64,000 bases of DNA. Source: Pseudoalteromonas luteoviolacea DSM 6061 (GTDB lineage Bacteria; Pseudomonadota; Gammaproteobacteria; Enterobacterales; Alteromonadaceae). The position numbers and the translations under genes were made by a program. The notes beneath the pieces are model-generated. The model was given only the letters and a program-made list of their open reading frames with translations, did no database searches and was not told the origin of the DNA. The stretch covers positions 1-64,000 of the forward strand of contig NZ_AUYB01000132.1 in assembly GCF_001625655.1 (NCBI RefSeq), read 5' to 3'. Position 1 is the stretch's first letter; every line of letters starts with the position of its first letter. Of the stretch, positions 54,144-63,230 are shown piece by piece.

Positions 54144-56162
54144 ATGAAACTTAGCTTTTTAGCGCTTACTGTTAGTTCGGCATTGGCATTTGGATCTGTC
54201 GCTGCATTCGAACAACCAATAACTAAAAAAGTGAGCACGCCTATCGTTCAAGGTCTAAACGTACAACAAGGTGTTCAGTACGTTGACCCTGATAGCAAAG
54301 AGGCAATTGCTGAGATGGAGAAAATTTTTAAAGAAGCAGGTTGGAATGAGAAAAACAGTCCACAGCTTTTCAAAGAGCTAAATACTCCTCAGGCAAAAAT
54401 TGATGTACAAGATGCACGCTTTGTAAGAAGTTACAACAGTAGCGATACAACGGAAGCAGAACTAGAGTCATATTTTAGCCACCTAGGTTTTAACATTGTT
54501 GGTGAAGGTGCTTCTAAACTATTCAAAATCCGTTTATTAAATGCTGAGCCTAAGGCTACGAATTTAACAATTCTTTCTATCAAGTTAGTGAATGAAAAAG
54601 GCGAGCAAATTACTACTCAGCAAACGGCTCGTTTCTTTGGTGACGGTGGCTCAAACTTAAACCGTAAAGTGCTAGGTGGTGAAGCGACAGTTGAAAGTGC
54701 TTACGAGCATGTTAGCCGCGCGAAAGAAGTATATGGTAAAGGTACTGCTTACGTAATGTTTGCTGACGGCACTAAGGTCTTGAAAAAGATTGATGTTAAG
54801 TACGACAAACACGCAATCTTGGGTATGTTAGCTAAAGAACTGGGTTTACCTATTAATAACCGTCCTGCAAATGCACCTTTGGTAATGGCTAAAGCGGGCT
54901 TCGCTGAAGCAGCAGGTGGTGTGGGTATTGCTCAGTTTGACGCTTTCCAACACGTTGTTGATCACCCAAGAGATTTCCGTAAAGCGGATGCAAACAAGCA
55001 AAACGTTGCGGGTCAAGACGGTGTGATCATGGTTTGTTTGAACCGTGACTATGGTGATTGTGATTACCCTATGGTTCAAGCTGGTGGTGACTATAACAAT
55101 ATCCCGCATGTAACGATTCCATTTAAGGGTAGCATTACATTACCGACGTACATCTCTCGTGTACTATTTAAAGAAGATGATGTGCTAGGCGCGCAAAACG
55201 TACCGCCGACAGATGTGATGATTCAATCAAAAGAAGCTTTCCATGACAAATTGTCGCTACATAATCCAAACATGAAAGCGAAGTTTGAGCAGTATTTCAC
55301 AATTGACTATCGTTTTGACCAAGCTACTTGGTCTCCGGTAACAACTCTAACTTGGGATATTCCTCGTGAAGCTGCGCTTTTTGCTCGTCCAGGTATTTTC
55401 CAACGTCGTGCTGATGCATATTGGATCATGAACATCGCGCTAGAAGTTAACTGGATGGGTAACTTGCAAGATGCAATGACATACTTTGGTGCAACTGAAG
55501 AAGAGTATAACTACATTACTGGTTTCACTTCTTACATCATTGCATCTGAAGAAGCGCCAGAACTACCAAAAGATATGGCTCGATATGACCAAGCGCCACT
55601 TCAGTTTTCTTTCAGCTGTTTAGCTAAGGGTACTCAAATCTTAATGCCGAACAAGCAATCTAAAGCAGTTGAAACGTTCAACGTTGGTGATTTAGTTCTT
55701 GGTGCTAGTGAGTTTGAGCCAGACAATACAGAAGTTCTTAAAGTTGTAGATGTGTCTGTAGGTGTTGAGCACTTACCGATGGTTAAATTAACAACTGAAC
55801 TTGGACAAACGTTAACGTTGACTGAGTCTCACCCACTTGTACGTGAAGGTGGTAAAGCGGTATGGGCGCTAAATGTAGCTGAAGGCGATGTAATCCAAAC
55901 AGCTAAAGGTCCGGCTAAAATCACTAAGTTTGAAAAAGTTGACTATAAAGACAACGTATACAACCTTAAACTAGCGCGCGTTAATGGTAAGCAAGACGCA
56001 GGTGAAACTTTCGTAATGTTTGCAAATGGTGTGTCAGTTGGTGACTTAGCAATGCAAACAGAGAACGAGCTAGACACTCACAAGGAAACTGTTGAAGAAG
56101 TACTACAGCGTATTCCTCAAGAGTGGCACGCAGATTACCTAAATAGTTTAGAAACTAAATAA
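54144..56162 (+). CDS. Exported protein with C-terminal Hint autoprocessing domain
   Basis: 672 residues. Signal peptide (about 1-21), then ~470 residues of unknown fold, then a Hint domain from residue 492. The N-terminal nucleophile is C492 in FSCLAKGTQILM, followed by VETFNVGDLVLG. The TxxH motif is TESHPL with H563. The end strands read NVYNLKLARVNG and VMFANGVSVGD. There is no terminal His-Asn, so it should cleave only at its own N-terminus, as Hedgehog-type and some bacterial Hint domains do, rather than splice as an intein. A tail of ~40 mostly charged residues follows. Product: an N-terminal fragment of about 470 residues, possibly joined to a nucleophile (inference). Last gene of the operon, with AAGGAG before the ATG. 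Confidence 0.88.
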   Translation: MKLSFLALTVSSALAFGSVAAFEQPITKKVSTPIVQGLNVQQGVQYVDPDSKEAIAEMEKIFKEAGWNEKNSPQLFKELNTPQAKIDVQDARFVRSYNSSDTTEAELESYFSHLGFNIVGEGASKLFKIRLLNAEPKATNLTILSIKLVNEKGEQITTQQTARFFGDGGSNLNRKVLGGEATVESAYEHVSRAKEVYGKGTAYVMFADGTKVLKKIDVKYDKHAILGMLAKELGLPINNRPANAPLVMAKAGFAEAAGGVGIAQFDAFQHVVDHPRDFRKADANKQNVAGQDGVIMVCLNRDYGDCDYPMVQAGGDYNNIPHVTIPFKGSITLPTYISRVLFKEDDVLGAQNVPPTDVMIQSKEAFHDKLSLHNPNMKAKFEQYFTIDYRFDQATWSPVTTLTWDIPREAALFARPGIFQRRADAYWIMNIALEVNWMGNLQDAMTYFGATEEEYNYITGFTSYIIASEEAPELPKDMARYDQAPLQFSFSCLAKGTQILMPNKQSKAVETFNVGDLVLGASEFEPDNTEVLKVVDVSVGVEHLPMVKLTTELGQTLTLTESHPLVREGGKAVWALNVAEGDVIQTAKGPAKITKFEKVDYKDNVYNLKLARVNGKQDAGETFVMFANGVSVGDLAMQTENELDTHKETVEEVLQRIPQEWHADYLNSLETK

Positions 56163-56176
56163 TAGGTAAGTATTGG

Positions 56177-56207
56177 AAAAAGCTGGCTTTACGCCAGCTT
56201 TTTTTTT
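56177..56207 (+). terminator. Strong terminator ending the exported-protein operon
   Basis: AAAAAGCTGGC (56177-56187) pairs with GCCAGCTTTTT (56193-56203), followed by Ts to 56207. It marks the 3' end of the 44003-56162 operon. Confidence 0.93.
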
Positions 56208-56304
56208 GATAAAAACCAAGGCGATATTTATGGTTTGAATTTAACTGTTGAGCTAATTAGTATATTTTAATATAGAAAAAGTAAGTTAATAATTTTTACT
56301 AGAT

Positions 56305-56318
56305 AAAAAGTACTTTTT
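56305..56318. repeat. 14-bp A/T palindrome upstream of the second protease
   Basis: AAAAAGTACTTTTT is a perfect palindrome, and TTTTTA just upstream can pair with its TAAAAA. It lies 74 bases before the protease start in a very A/T-rich region and could be a regulator site. Confidence 0.35.
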
Positions 56319-56391
56319 AAAGTAATAGCTGTAGAACATAATGGTGAGTTGTGTAAAATAGAAGTTAACTTAACGAAATAAGGATTAGGCA

Positions 56392-59300
56392 GTGCGCATA
56401 CTAGGAAGTGTCGTTGCACTATTTGCTTGCTTCTCAGCGGCGAGTAGTCAACTATCGTATCAACATCTAGATAAAAATACTCATTTACTCCCAGCCTCCG
56501 ACGTATTGAATAAGGGTGAGCTTAATAATCCTTCGCCATTCAAATATATAAAAACAAAGTCAGTTATTATCGCAGAAGAGTCAAAGCTAGAACACTATGC
56601 GCTCTATTGGCGAGATGTCAAAGTACTCAATACCAACCTTGTGATTCGTATTGATGACAATCACACACAACGAATTGTTTCTGGTGAATTACTTTTGCCA
56701 GAAATACTTAGCTCGAGCTACTTTGCCAAAGCAGCAATCACAGCGCAATTTCCGTACGATGACAAAACGCTAATTGAGAAAGTCTCTAAAGATTATGGGA
56801 TTAATGCGTCAGAAATTCGAAATGTAAATAAATATATTGCAATGGGTGATAATAAAACCTTGTCACCTATATATAATATTGAGCTTTTAGATAATCGCTA
56901 TCAGCGTAAATTTATTAACTTTGATGCTCACTCTCTTAAAGTTGTCTCGAAGTACAATGCAACTGCTTCTTTTTTATCTCCACACTCAGCTGATTATCAT
57001 GCAGTAGCGACGACGACAGGCAACTATAAATTAGGCCTCAATTGCCATCAATCACCAAATATGGCAACTGAGAAGTGTCAAAATACGGAACTCCCCCAAG
57101 CACACCCTATAGCTCAACAGTATTATCCAATCGCACCGATTGTGAGCAATCTTTATTTTAGAAATACAGAGGGAGGCGCTTTTGCCGAATTTGATGGTTA
57201 TCCGATGGTGGTCAAATTGGAAAACGGTCAATGTGTATACGCTAATAATTTAGTCGAAACTTACTATGGGAGTGCACAAGCTCCCTATGCATATGAGTGT
57301 GCTCAAGGTATTGAAGAGAGTCATGGAATTAGTGGTGACCCATACATTTACTATCTATCAAAAGGCGCTTTTAAATCTGTTAATGATGCCCATTTTTATG
57401 CGGGAGTTACTGCTCAACTGTTCTATCACCACTTTACAAGTTTATACCCTGAGCAAATCGAACGATGCCCTCAAGGAGGTAGTTACTGTCTCAATGTAAT
57501 TAAGCAACGGGCTGACGCAGGCAATATTGCGCAAAGTAGTTGGGATGGTGAGTATACCAATTATGCAAGTGGCTTCAGAGGAAGTCCATTCCCTCATGGA
57601 AGCTCTATTGATATAGTTTCTCACGAAATTGGGCACGCGATATTAGAGTGGAATACAGGCAATATAATTTCTGATGTTGATGATATCGGCGATTCTGATG
57701 GCAATCGACAGCAAAGAAGTGCCTTCCACGAGAGTTTTGCAGACATCACTGCGATTGCGGTTAAAGATCATTATTTTAGCAATCTGCTTTCAGAGCCGTC
57801 CGAATTAAATTGGAAAAATACAGATGTATTTTCCAAGCTGTCTAGCGAAGATGAGTACTTCTGGGCAATTGGCTGGGATGCGAGAATAAGAAATGCCTAC
57901 TCAAGATATGTAAAACACCCACGACGTGACGGGGTTAGTATTGATGATTATAGGGATTTTGAGCGTGTTAGTGGGTCGCACCAAAGAGCGGGGGCGTTTA
58001 GTAAACTGTTTTATTTAATTGCGACGAGCGAAGGCTGGAATGTGAAAGCAGCTTATGGGTTGGTAATTAAAGCGATGACTGCATGTTTCACCGAAACTAC
58101 AGGTATGTTGGAAGCATCGAATTGTCTTGTTGAAGTTGCCGATGATTCTGATAAGCATCATATTGCGACGCTTGCTCAAAAGGTTGGGCTAATTCCAGAA
58201 GCACAACAAGAAAGTACTTTAAACGTAAATATTGAACGTCTTTATGGGCAAGTTTTTTACAAGCTGGAAGACAATCGATTGTCTTCAGACAATGTTGCTC
58301 GCTTAGTTTTACGAAAAGGTGAAGAGGTACTGCTTAATTGGGATCAAAGTAGTGAGGTTGAGTGGCAAAATGTTGCTCAAGGAACTTTGACTCTAGAGGA
58401 AGGAGATCATGAACTTTATTGGTTAGCTGAGTTAACAAGCGGTACATATTTAGAAGCTTATCGTATTGCCAATTTGATTGATCAGGCAATTTGTCAACCT
58501 GAACCTAGTACTGGTGCTTATACTGACTCGGTTGTTGTCAATGGAGAAAGTGTACCTGTAGAAGCCGGATTTGGACATGTGACATTAACAGACTCAGTAT
58601 ATTCACAAGAGCCATTAAGCATAGTACTTTCACAGAGCTTGGGAGAAGCTTCGATTAAAGCATACGTTGATTTGAATCGAAATGGATATTTTGATGGCGA
58701 AGAAATTACGCTGCCTTCTGACATTAGCGATACAATTTCATTGCCAGCCCAGCCATTTGGTGAACTTAGTCAAGGCCCAGTAGTCGTGAGGTTGGTTTTG
58801 GGAGAGCAGTCAGGTACATCTAGCTGTACAAGTGAAACGCAAGCGCAGACCGTTGATTTTAAGTTTGTATATCAGCATGGGCAATATATTGCTCCAGCGA
58901 TAGGCTTTGAGTTTAAGCAGGTTGATCAGGACATAAATTTTTCAGTAGTCAATCAATATAGTAATGCTTATTCATTTAGGTGGCTTGTTGAAGGTGAGGC
59001 AATAGACAGCCGTGAATATGAATTTACAAAACAAATGCAGCAGAGCTCAGAAGTCACTTTGCTTTTATTACGTGATGGTGTTGAGGTAAATCGCATTGTG
59101 CAGCAAGTCAATGTGATGGCTGAGCCTTTATTTGATATTCAGTGTGTTCAAAATGGCACACTGTGTCGGCTAAGTTTAAATTATGAAAATCCAATTGCAG
59201 GCACTACATATCAATGGGAGATCAATGGGGAGGTGATTGAAAAGGATGACTTGGCCCCATTTGAGTATGATTTTAAAGAATATGGCCAGTATCCAATATC

Positions 59301-60165
59301 TGTAAGTGTGTCTATTGGTAATGGAGCAACACAATTTACGCACTTTGAAACGATATCACTACAAGAAATACCTACGGTAGATGTAAAGGTTACTCAACAG
59401 GATATGAACTTTACCTTTTCACTGACTGAACCACTTCCACAAGGGTACGAGTTAGTGTGGGTTATTGACGGTATGGAGTATCAGTATGACGAGTTGGGAA
59501 CACAAATCAATTTGCCAAGCCAGCCATCAGATATCCAGTTTATTTTGAGAAAAGATGGGGTTGTTGTTAAACAACAAGAGATACAAATTGATTACGTAGA
59601 AGACCCTGAGTTAAAACTCAATTGCAATATTCAAGGACAAACCTGTACATTTAGTGCAGAGCACAGAGACCTAGGTGTTGTAGCTAAGTATATGTGGGTA
59701 TTTGGAGATGGTAATTCGGTGACTACTGAAGAGCCAACAGTTTCACATACTTATCTTGAATCAGGTAACTTTACAGCGCAATTAACATTAATGTTGAATG
59801 AAAATACAGTATTTACAACTGAAAAAGAGTTGCAGGTGGGTATTTTGACGCCAACGTACGAAATTAGCTCAAAACAGCATAACCAGATTCTTCAGTTGCA
59901 AGCCAAAGGAGATGTTTCAAGCAATACAACGTTTACCTGGTTTATTGACTCTGAGCGCCTTGTTGGGGAAATAGTTAGTTTTCCAATTGGAGACTTGGGT
60001 GGTGAGTATAGTATTCGACTCCAAGTGAGTGAAAATGGGGTTATCACTGAAGAGGTCGAGCAGGAAGTGATAGGTTACCCAGATATTGGTTTGGACTTTG
60101 AGTGGAAGCAGCAAAAACAAAACTCGCTAAGCTTTGAGTTTTCTGCGTCTCAAGCAAACCCGTGA
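56392..60165 (+). CDS. Exported M4-type metalloprotease with propeptide and PKD-like tail, probably C-terminally truncated
   Basis: 1257 residues from GTG. A signal peptide (VALFACFSAASS) is followed by an FTP/PepSY-like propeptide (about 40-200: YALYWRDVKVLNTNLVIRID and FDAHSLKVVSKYNA). Catalytic residues H411, E412, H415 (SHEIGHAI), E447 (FHESFADI) and H530 (SGSHQRAG). The HEIGH-to-Glu spacing is about 11 residues longer than in the operon paralogue. A GEVED-like unit (AYVDLNRNGYFDGEE) and about four PKD/Ig-like units follow (one reads YMWVFGDGNSVTTEEP). The protein stops about 27 residues into the next unit, after LSFEFSASQANP. It stands in its own unit behind a strong terminator. Confidence 0.88.
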   Translation: MRILGSVVALFACFSAASSQLSYQHLDKNTHLLPASDVLNKGELNNPSPFKYIKTKSVIIAEESKLEHYALYWRDVKVLNTNLVIRIDDNHTQRIVSGELLLPEILSSSYFAKAAITAQFPYDDKTLIEKVSKDYGINASEIRNVNKYIAMGDNKTLSPIYNIELLDNRYQRKFINFDAHSLKVVSKYNATASFLSPHSADYHAVATTTGNYKLGLNCHQSPNMATEKCQNTELPQAHPIAQQYYPIAPIVSNLYFRNTEGGAFAEFDGYPMVVKLENGQCVYANNLVETYYGSAQAPYAYECAQGIEESHGISGDPYIYYLSKGAFKSVNDAHFYAGVTAQLFYHHFTSLYPEQIERCPQGGSYCLNVIKQRADAGNIAQSSWDGEYTNYASGFRGSPFPHGSSIDIVSHEIGHAILEWNTGNIISDVDDIGDSDGNRQQRSAFHESFADITAIAVKDHYFSNLLSEPSELNWKNTDVFSKLSSEDEYFWAIGWDARIRNAYSRYVKHPRRDGVSIDDYRDFERVSGSHQRAGAFSKLFYLIATSEGWNVKAAYGLVIKAMTACFTETTGMLEASNCLVEVADDSDKHHIATLAQKVGLIPEAQQESTLNVNIERLYGQVFYKLEDNRLSSDNVARLVLRKGEEVLLNWDQSSEVEWQNVAQGTLTLEEGDHELYWLAELTSGTYLEAYRIANLIDQAICQPEPSTGAYTDSVVVNGESVPVEAGFGHVTLTDSVYSQEPLSIVLSQSLGEASIKAYVDLNRNGYFDGEEITLPSDISDTISLPAQPFGELSQGPVVVRLVLGEQSGTSSCTSETQAQTVDFKFVYQHGQYIAPAIGFEFKQVDQDINFSVVNQYSNAYSFRWLVEGEAIDSREYEFTKQMQQSSEVTLLLLRDGVEVNRIVQQVNVMAEPLFDIQCVQNGTLCRLSLNYENPIAGTTYQWEINGEVIEKDDLAPFEYDFKEYGQYPISVSVSIGNGATQFTHFETISLQEIPTVDVKVTQQDMNFTFSLTEPLPQGYELVWVIDGMEYQYDELGTQINLPSQPSDIQFILRKDGVVVKQQEIQIDYVEDPELKLNCNIQGQTCTFSAEHRDLGVVAKYMWVFGDGNSVTTEEPTVSHTYLESGNFTAQLTLMLNENTVFTTEKELQVGILTPTYEISSKQHNQILQLQAKGDVSSNTTFTWFIDSERLVGEIVSFPIGDLGGEYSIRLQVSENGVITEEVEQEVIGYPDIGLDFEWKQQKQNSLSFEFSASQANP

Positions 60166-60178
60166 GGTAAATAGTTAA

Positions 60179-60216
60179 ACAGAGCCCGATAGAAGCTTAC
60201 CTTCATCGGGCTCTGT
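60179..60216. terminator. Bidirectional hairpin between protease gene and rlmA
   Basis: ACAGAGCCCGAT (60179-60190) pairs perfectly with ATCGGGCTCTGT (60205-60216), and GAAG/CTTC extends the stem past a bulged A. U-runs are poor. Confidence 0.75.
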
Positions 60217-60226
60217 AAAGTAACTA

Positions 60227-61030
60227 TCAGTTCTTTTTAAATTGCGTAATTAAAAAAGACAAAGTGACATCATGGTGTGTTTGCTTAGATAGGTCCTCAA
60301 AATGTGAAGGTTTAAATTTCCAAGCAAAAGGCGTCATTTTAATTAAGTGGAATATTACATCTGTTTCGATTGAATGAACTTCTTGAATAAGGTTTTGCTC
60401 TACTTGATTGAACCCTTCTGGACATTCTGGCGCATCATGTAAGTGTACATTTTCATATATCTGTTGCTTTAACTCATACAAGTGATTGGGCCCAGGGCTT
60501 ACAACGATTAGAGTGCCTTGCTCATCTAGTAACCTGGCAGACTCAGTTGCGAATACTGGGGCAAAAATACTCAGTACGATATCTGCAAAGCCATTATTGA
60601 ACGGCGCATCTTTGCTTGAGGCAACACTGAATTTTGGCTGAGCATAGCGTTTAGCAGCGTACTTAATAGCTGGTTTACTAATATCTAAGCCATACACATG
60701 ACTGTTAGTGCCTAATGCGTCGGCAACTGCGTGTGTATAAAAGCCTTCACCACATCCCAAGTCAATTACCGTATTTGGGGATTTATATGCAATTAAATTT
60801 GCCAACGATTGCTGTAGGAATTGATAGTGTGAAGTGGCGAAAAATGCGCGTCTAGCCTGCACCATATCAAGGTTATCGCCTGGCTGCTTAGAGCGTTTAA
60901 ACTGTACGGGTAGAAGGTTGACATAACCCTCTTTTGCAAAGTCGAATTGATGACGGTTGGCGCACCCCAAGCTGTTACCATTACGGGTAAGGGGTTCGGA
61001 ACATATTGGACAACGATATTCTACGGTCAT
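60227..61030 (-). CDS. rlmA: 23S rRNA (guanine-N1)-methyltransferase RlmA
   Basis: 267 residues. The N-terminal zinc finger reads CPICSEPLTRNGNSLGC and NRHQFDFAKEGYVNLLP; the SAM-binding motif is VIDLGCGEGFYTHAVADALG with LDISKPAIKYAA and VLSIFAPVF after it. RlmA methylates G745 of 23S rRNA. Its start overlaps the end of the CbiM-like gene by four bases. Confidence 0.95.
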   Translation of the reverse strand: MTVEYRCPICSEPLTRNGNSLGCANRHQFDFAKEGYVNLLPVQFKRSKQPGDNLDMVQARRAFFATSHYQFLQQSLANLIAYKSPNTVIDLGCGEGFYTHAVADALGTNSHVYGLDISKPAIKYAAKRYAQPKFSVASSKDAPFNNGFADIVLSIFAPVFATESARLLDEQGTLIVVSPGPNHLYELKQQIYENVHLHDAPECPEGFNQVEQNLIQEVHSIETDVIFHLIKMTPFAWKFKPSHFEDLSKQTHHDVTLSFLITQFKKN

Positions 61031-61650
61031 CTATCTAAGTATTCCTTATCATAAAAAGTTCTCACCCAGTGAGGGCGATACGTGATCAAGAGCGTGATAG
61101 CCATGCCATTGAGCATTGCTTCAGGAAACCACATGATCACAGAATAAAACATATAATTGTCTTTGAGTACTTGCCAGTCATAGAGGCCTATGGACCAGAA
61201 GTATACCGCTGAAAGTATAATTTTCAGAGCAGCTACTAGTCCGCCAGATATAAATGCGCACACAAAAATATAAATAAAAAAGTGTCGAGGCAAATAGTGA
61301 TAACAAACTACAAACAATGCATAACTGATATAAACTGGCAGAATTCCATTTAGTAGCCAAAATGACGAAAAGTTTATCTCAGATGATGCAAAGAAGTAGC
61401 AAAGTAATGAGGCCAGCAAGCTACTTAATAAAGACAACCGCCAGCCCAGCACTAATGTGACAGCAGTAACTGCTAAAATATGGATGTTTAAGCTGGGCAG
61501 TATTCCTGCTTGAACCTGCCATAGTAATGCCATTACTAACGCACAGCTTAAAATACCAATTTGCCTTTGCGAGTTGCGAAAAAGCGCACCGTATTGAACC
61601 TTGTCTAGGCTCATGGCAAATGCAAATATGGCAAACATAAATGTCATCAT
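61027..61650 (-). CDS. CbiM-like integral membrane protein (ECF-type permease family)
   Basis: 207 residues with about six hydrophobic helices. ILPSLNIHILAVTAVTLVLGW and FPEAMLNGMAITLLITYRPHWVRTF match the group annotated as energy-coupling-factor permeases related to CbiM. It lacks the N-terminal MHI metal motif of true cobalt/nickel CbiM, and no ECF ATPase is adjacent, so metal transport is uncertain. It lies between xthA (36 bases upstream) and rlmA (four-base overlap). Confidence 0.65.
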   Translation of the reverse strand: MMTFMFAIFAFAMSLDKVQYGALFRNSQRQIGILSCALVMALLWQVQAGILPSLNIHILAVTAVTLVLGWRLSLLSSLLASLLCYFFASSEINFSSFWLLNGILPVYISYALFVVCYHYLPRHFFIYIFVCAFISGGLVAALKIILSAVYFWSIGLYDWQVLKDNYMFYSVIMWFPEAMLNGMAITLLITYRPHWVRTFYDKEYLDR

Positions 61651-61686
61651 GCTCTACCATCCATATAATCAGTTGTCGTTTAACAG

Positions 61687-62496
61687 CTAGATCTCAAACG
61701 TTGCCCAAATAGGAGCATGATCAGATGGCTTCTCAATACCTCTGAGTTCATAATCTATGTCACTTTCTTTACATACTGACATTAAGCTTTCTGTTGCTAA
61801 CACTACGTCAATGCGCAGACCTCGGTTGTCATTGAACCCTTTAGAGCGGTAATCAAACCACGAAAACTTATCATCTACATCAGGAGTTAGTTCTCTGAAA
61901 GTATCTTTGAATCCCCAATCCATCAGTGTTTTCAACCATTCTCGTTCTTCAGGCTGGAAAGAACATTTACCTGTTTTTAGCCAGCGTTTGCGATTTGCTT
62001 CGCCGATGCCAATATCGCTGTCGGTCGGGGAGATATTAATATCACCCATAACGATTAGGTTACTATCAGGCTTTTCGTAAGTATTGAGATGGGTCATCAA
62101 ATCTTTGTAAAACTGTCTCTTGTATGGGAATTTTGTTTCATGGCCAATATTGTCACCTTGAGGGAAATAGCCATTCATGACGGTTACTTCATTACCATTT
62201 GTGCTTTCAAACACACCTGTGATCATACGCTTTTGAGCTTCGTCAGTATCCGTAGAAAACCCTTTTTGAATCGATTTAGCAGGCGTCTTTGATAGTAAAG
62301 CCACACCATAATGGGCCTTTTGACCATGAAAATAGACGTGGTAGCCCATGGCTTCAACATCCTCTACTGGGAATGCTTCATCATGCACTTTTATCTCTTG
62401 AAGGCCGATGACATCGGGCTGATGTTTGTCGATGAGAGCTTGTAATTGATGTAGACGGGCACGAAGGCCATTAATGTTGAATGAGATAACTTTCAT
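61687..62496 (-). CDS. xthA: Exodeoxyribonuclease III
   Basis: 269 residues of the EEP nuclease family. SFNINGLRARLHQL (catalytic Asn), IGLQEIKVHDEAFP (metal Glu), VMGDINISPTDSDIG (Asp/Asn pair), RIDVVLAT and KPSDHAPIWATF (catalytic Asp/His) are complete. It is the main AP endonuclease and 3'-phosphatase in base excision repair. First gene of an apparent xthA - CbiM-like - rlmA unit. Confidence 0.96.
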   Translation of the reverse strand: MKVISFNINGLRARLHQLQALIDKHQPDVIGLQEIKVHDEAFPVEDVEAMGYHVYFHGQKAHYGVALLSKTPAKSIQKGFSTDTDEAQKRMITGVFESTNGNEVTVMNGYFPQGDNIGHETKFPYKRQFYKDLMTHLNTYEKPDSNLIVMGDINISPTDSDIGIGEANRKRWLKTGKCSFQPEEREWLKTLMDWGFKDTFRELTPDVDDKFSWFDYRSKGFNDNRGLRIDVVLATESLMSVCKESDIDYELRGIEKPSDHAPIWATFEI

Positions 62497-62679
62497 ATTT
62501 TTATTTTTGAGAGTAAATGATGTAGGAAGTGTATCATTTTGTCTGTCTGAAAGGGGAAAAATGTGGTCAGAAGATGGGGGAGAGTTGTTAACTAAAGAAC
62601 AAAATTTAGCAGGTTTGAACGATGAGTTTATTGATATGTAAATAGTACATTAAATAATCAGAAAAGTTAAAAATTACCA

Positions 62680-62707
62680 TTTACAAGACTGAAAGTGACT
62701 ATATAAT
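62680..62707 (+). promoter_or_regulatory. Promoter of the DUF3718-like gene
   Basis: TTTACA (62680-62685) and a perfect TATAAT (62702-62707), 16 bases apart and 30 bases before the start codon. Confidence 0.65.
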
Positions 62708-62737
62708 GCGCACCAATTCGTTCTTTCGAGGTAAATT

Positions 62738-63181
62738 ATGTTTAAGTCTCTCTCAATTGCTACTCTTATTTCTATTGCTTCAACTTCTGCATTTGCTGCT
62801 GGCAGCCAGAGTTTTGTAGCGAGTGATGCATCTACGATTTCAAAAGTATGTGAAATCGCGGCAAACCAAGGCCTTAGCGAAGCACGTAAGTTTGGTGCTC
62901 AACAGGGCGTATTCGTTTCTCGTTTTTCTCCTTCTGTAGAGTGCAATGGTGAAGATATTCGTACATTCGCGAAAGCTCAGCAGAGAATGCAAAATACTGA
63001 ACAATCAGTTAAAGCTAAATTAGTAGCAGAAAACACATCTAGAGCGACTGAGTTGTGCATGAAGGCGGCAAAAGAAGGTGTAGCGAGTTTACACAAGTAC
63101 CGTAGTCAAGCTAGAAACTTAAAATGTAACAATTTACCTGTAAAACAATTTGTTAAAGAAGTTAGAAATACTGCTATCTAA
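62738..63181 (+). CDS. DUF3718-like exported protein
   Basis: 147 residues with a signal peptide ending at SAFAAG. The mature part consists of two copies of a ~50-residue unit: FVASDASTISKVCEIAANQG...VECNGEDIRTFA and LVAENTSRATELCMKAAKEG...LKCNNLPVKQFV. Each has two cysteines spaced alike, probably a disulfide. The form agrees with DUF3718, small exported proteins of Alteromonadales with no known role. GAGG lies before the ATG; a promoter and terminator make it a single-gene unit. Confidence 0.75.
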   Translation: MFKSLSIATLISIASTSAFAAGSQSFVASDASTISKVCEIAANQGLSEARKFGAQQGVFVSRFSPSVECNGEDIRTFAKAQQRMQNTEQSVKAKLVAENTSRATELCMKAAKEGVASLHKYRSQARNLKCNNLPVKQFVKEVRNTAI

Positions 63182-63200
63182 ACACGTTGTTAAGTATCAT

Positions 63201-63230
63201 AAGCCCAGCAAACATGCTGGGCTTTTTTTT
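63201..63230 (+). terminator. Intrinsic terminator after the DUF3718-like gene
   Basis: AAGCCCAGCA (63201-63210) pairs with TGCTGGGCTT (63215-63224) around AACA, then Ts to 63230. Confidence 0.93.

Noticed and set aside
54144..56162. Intein in the Hint-domain gene
   Set aside because: No terminal His-Asn, no C-extein with Ser/Thr/Cys at +1, and no host protein is interrupted. The domain is at the C-terminus, as in autoprocessing proteins.
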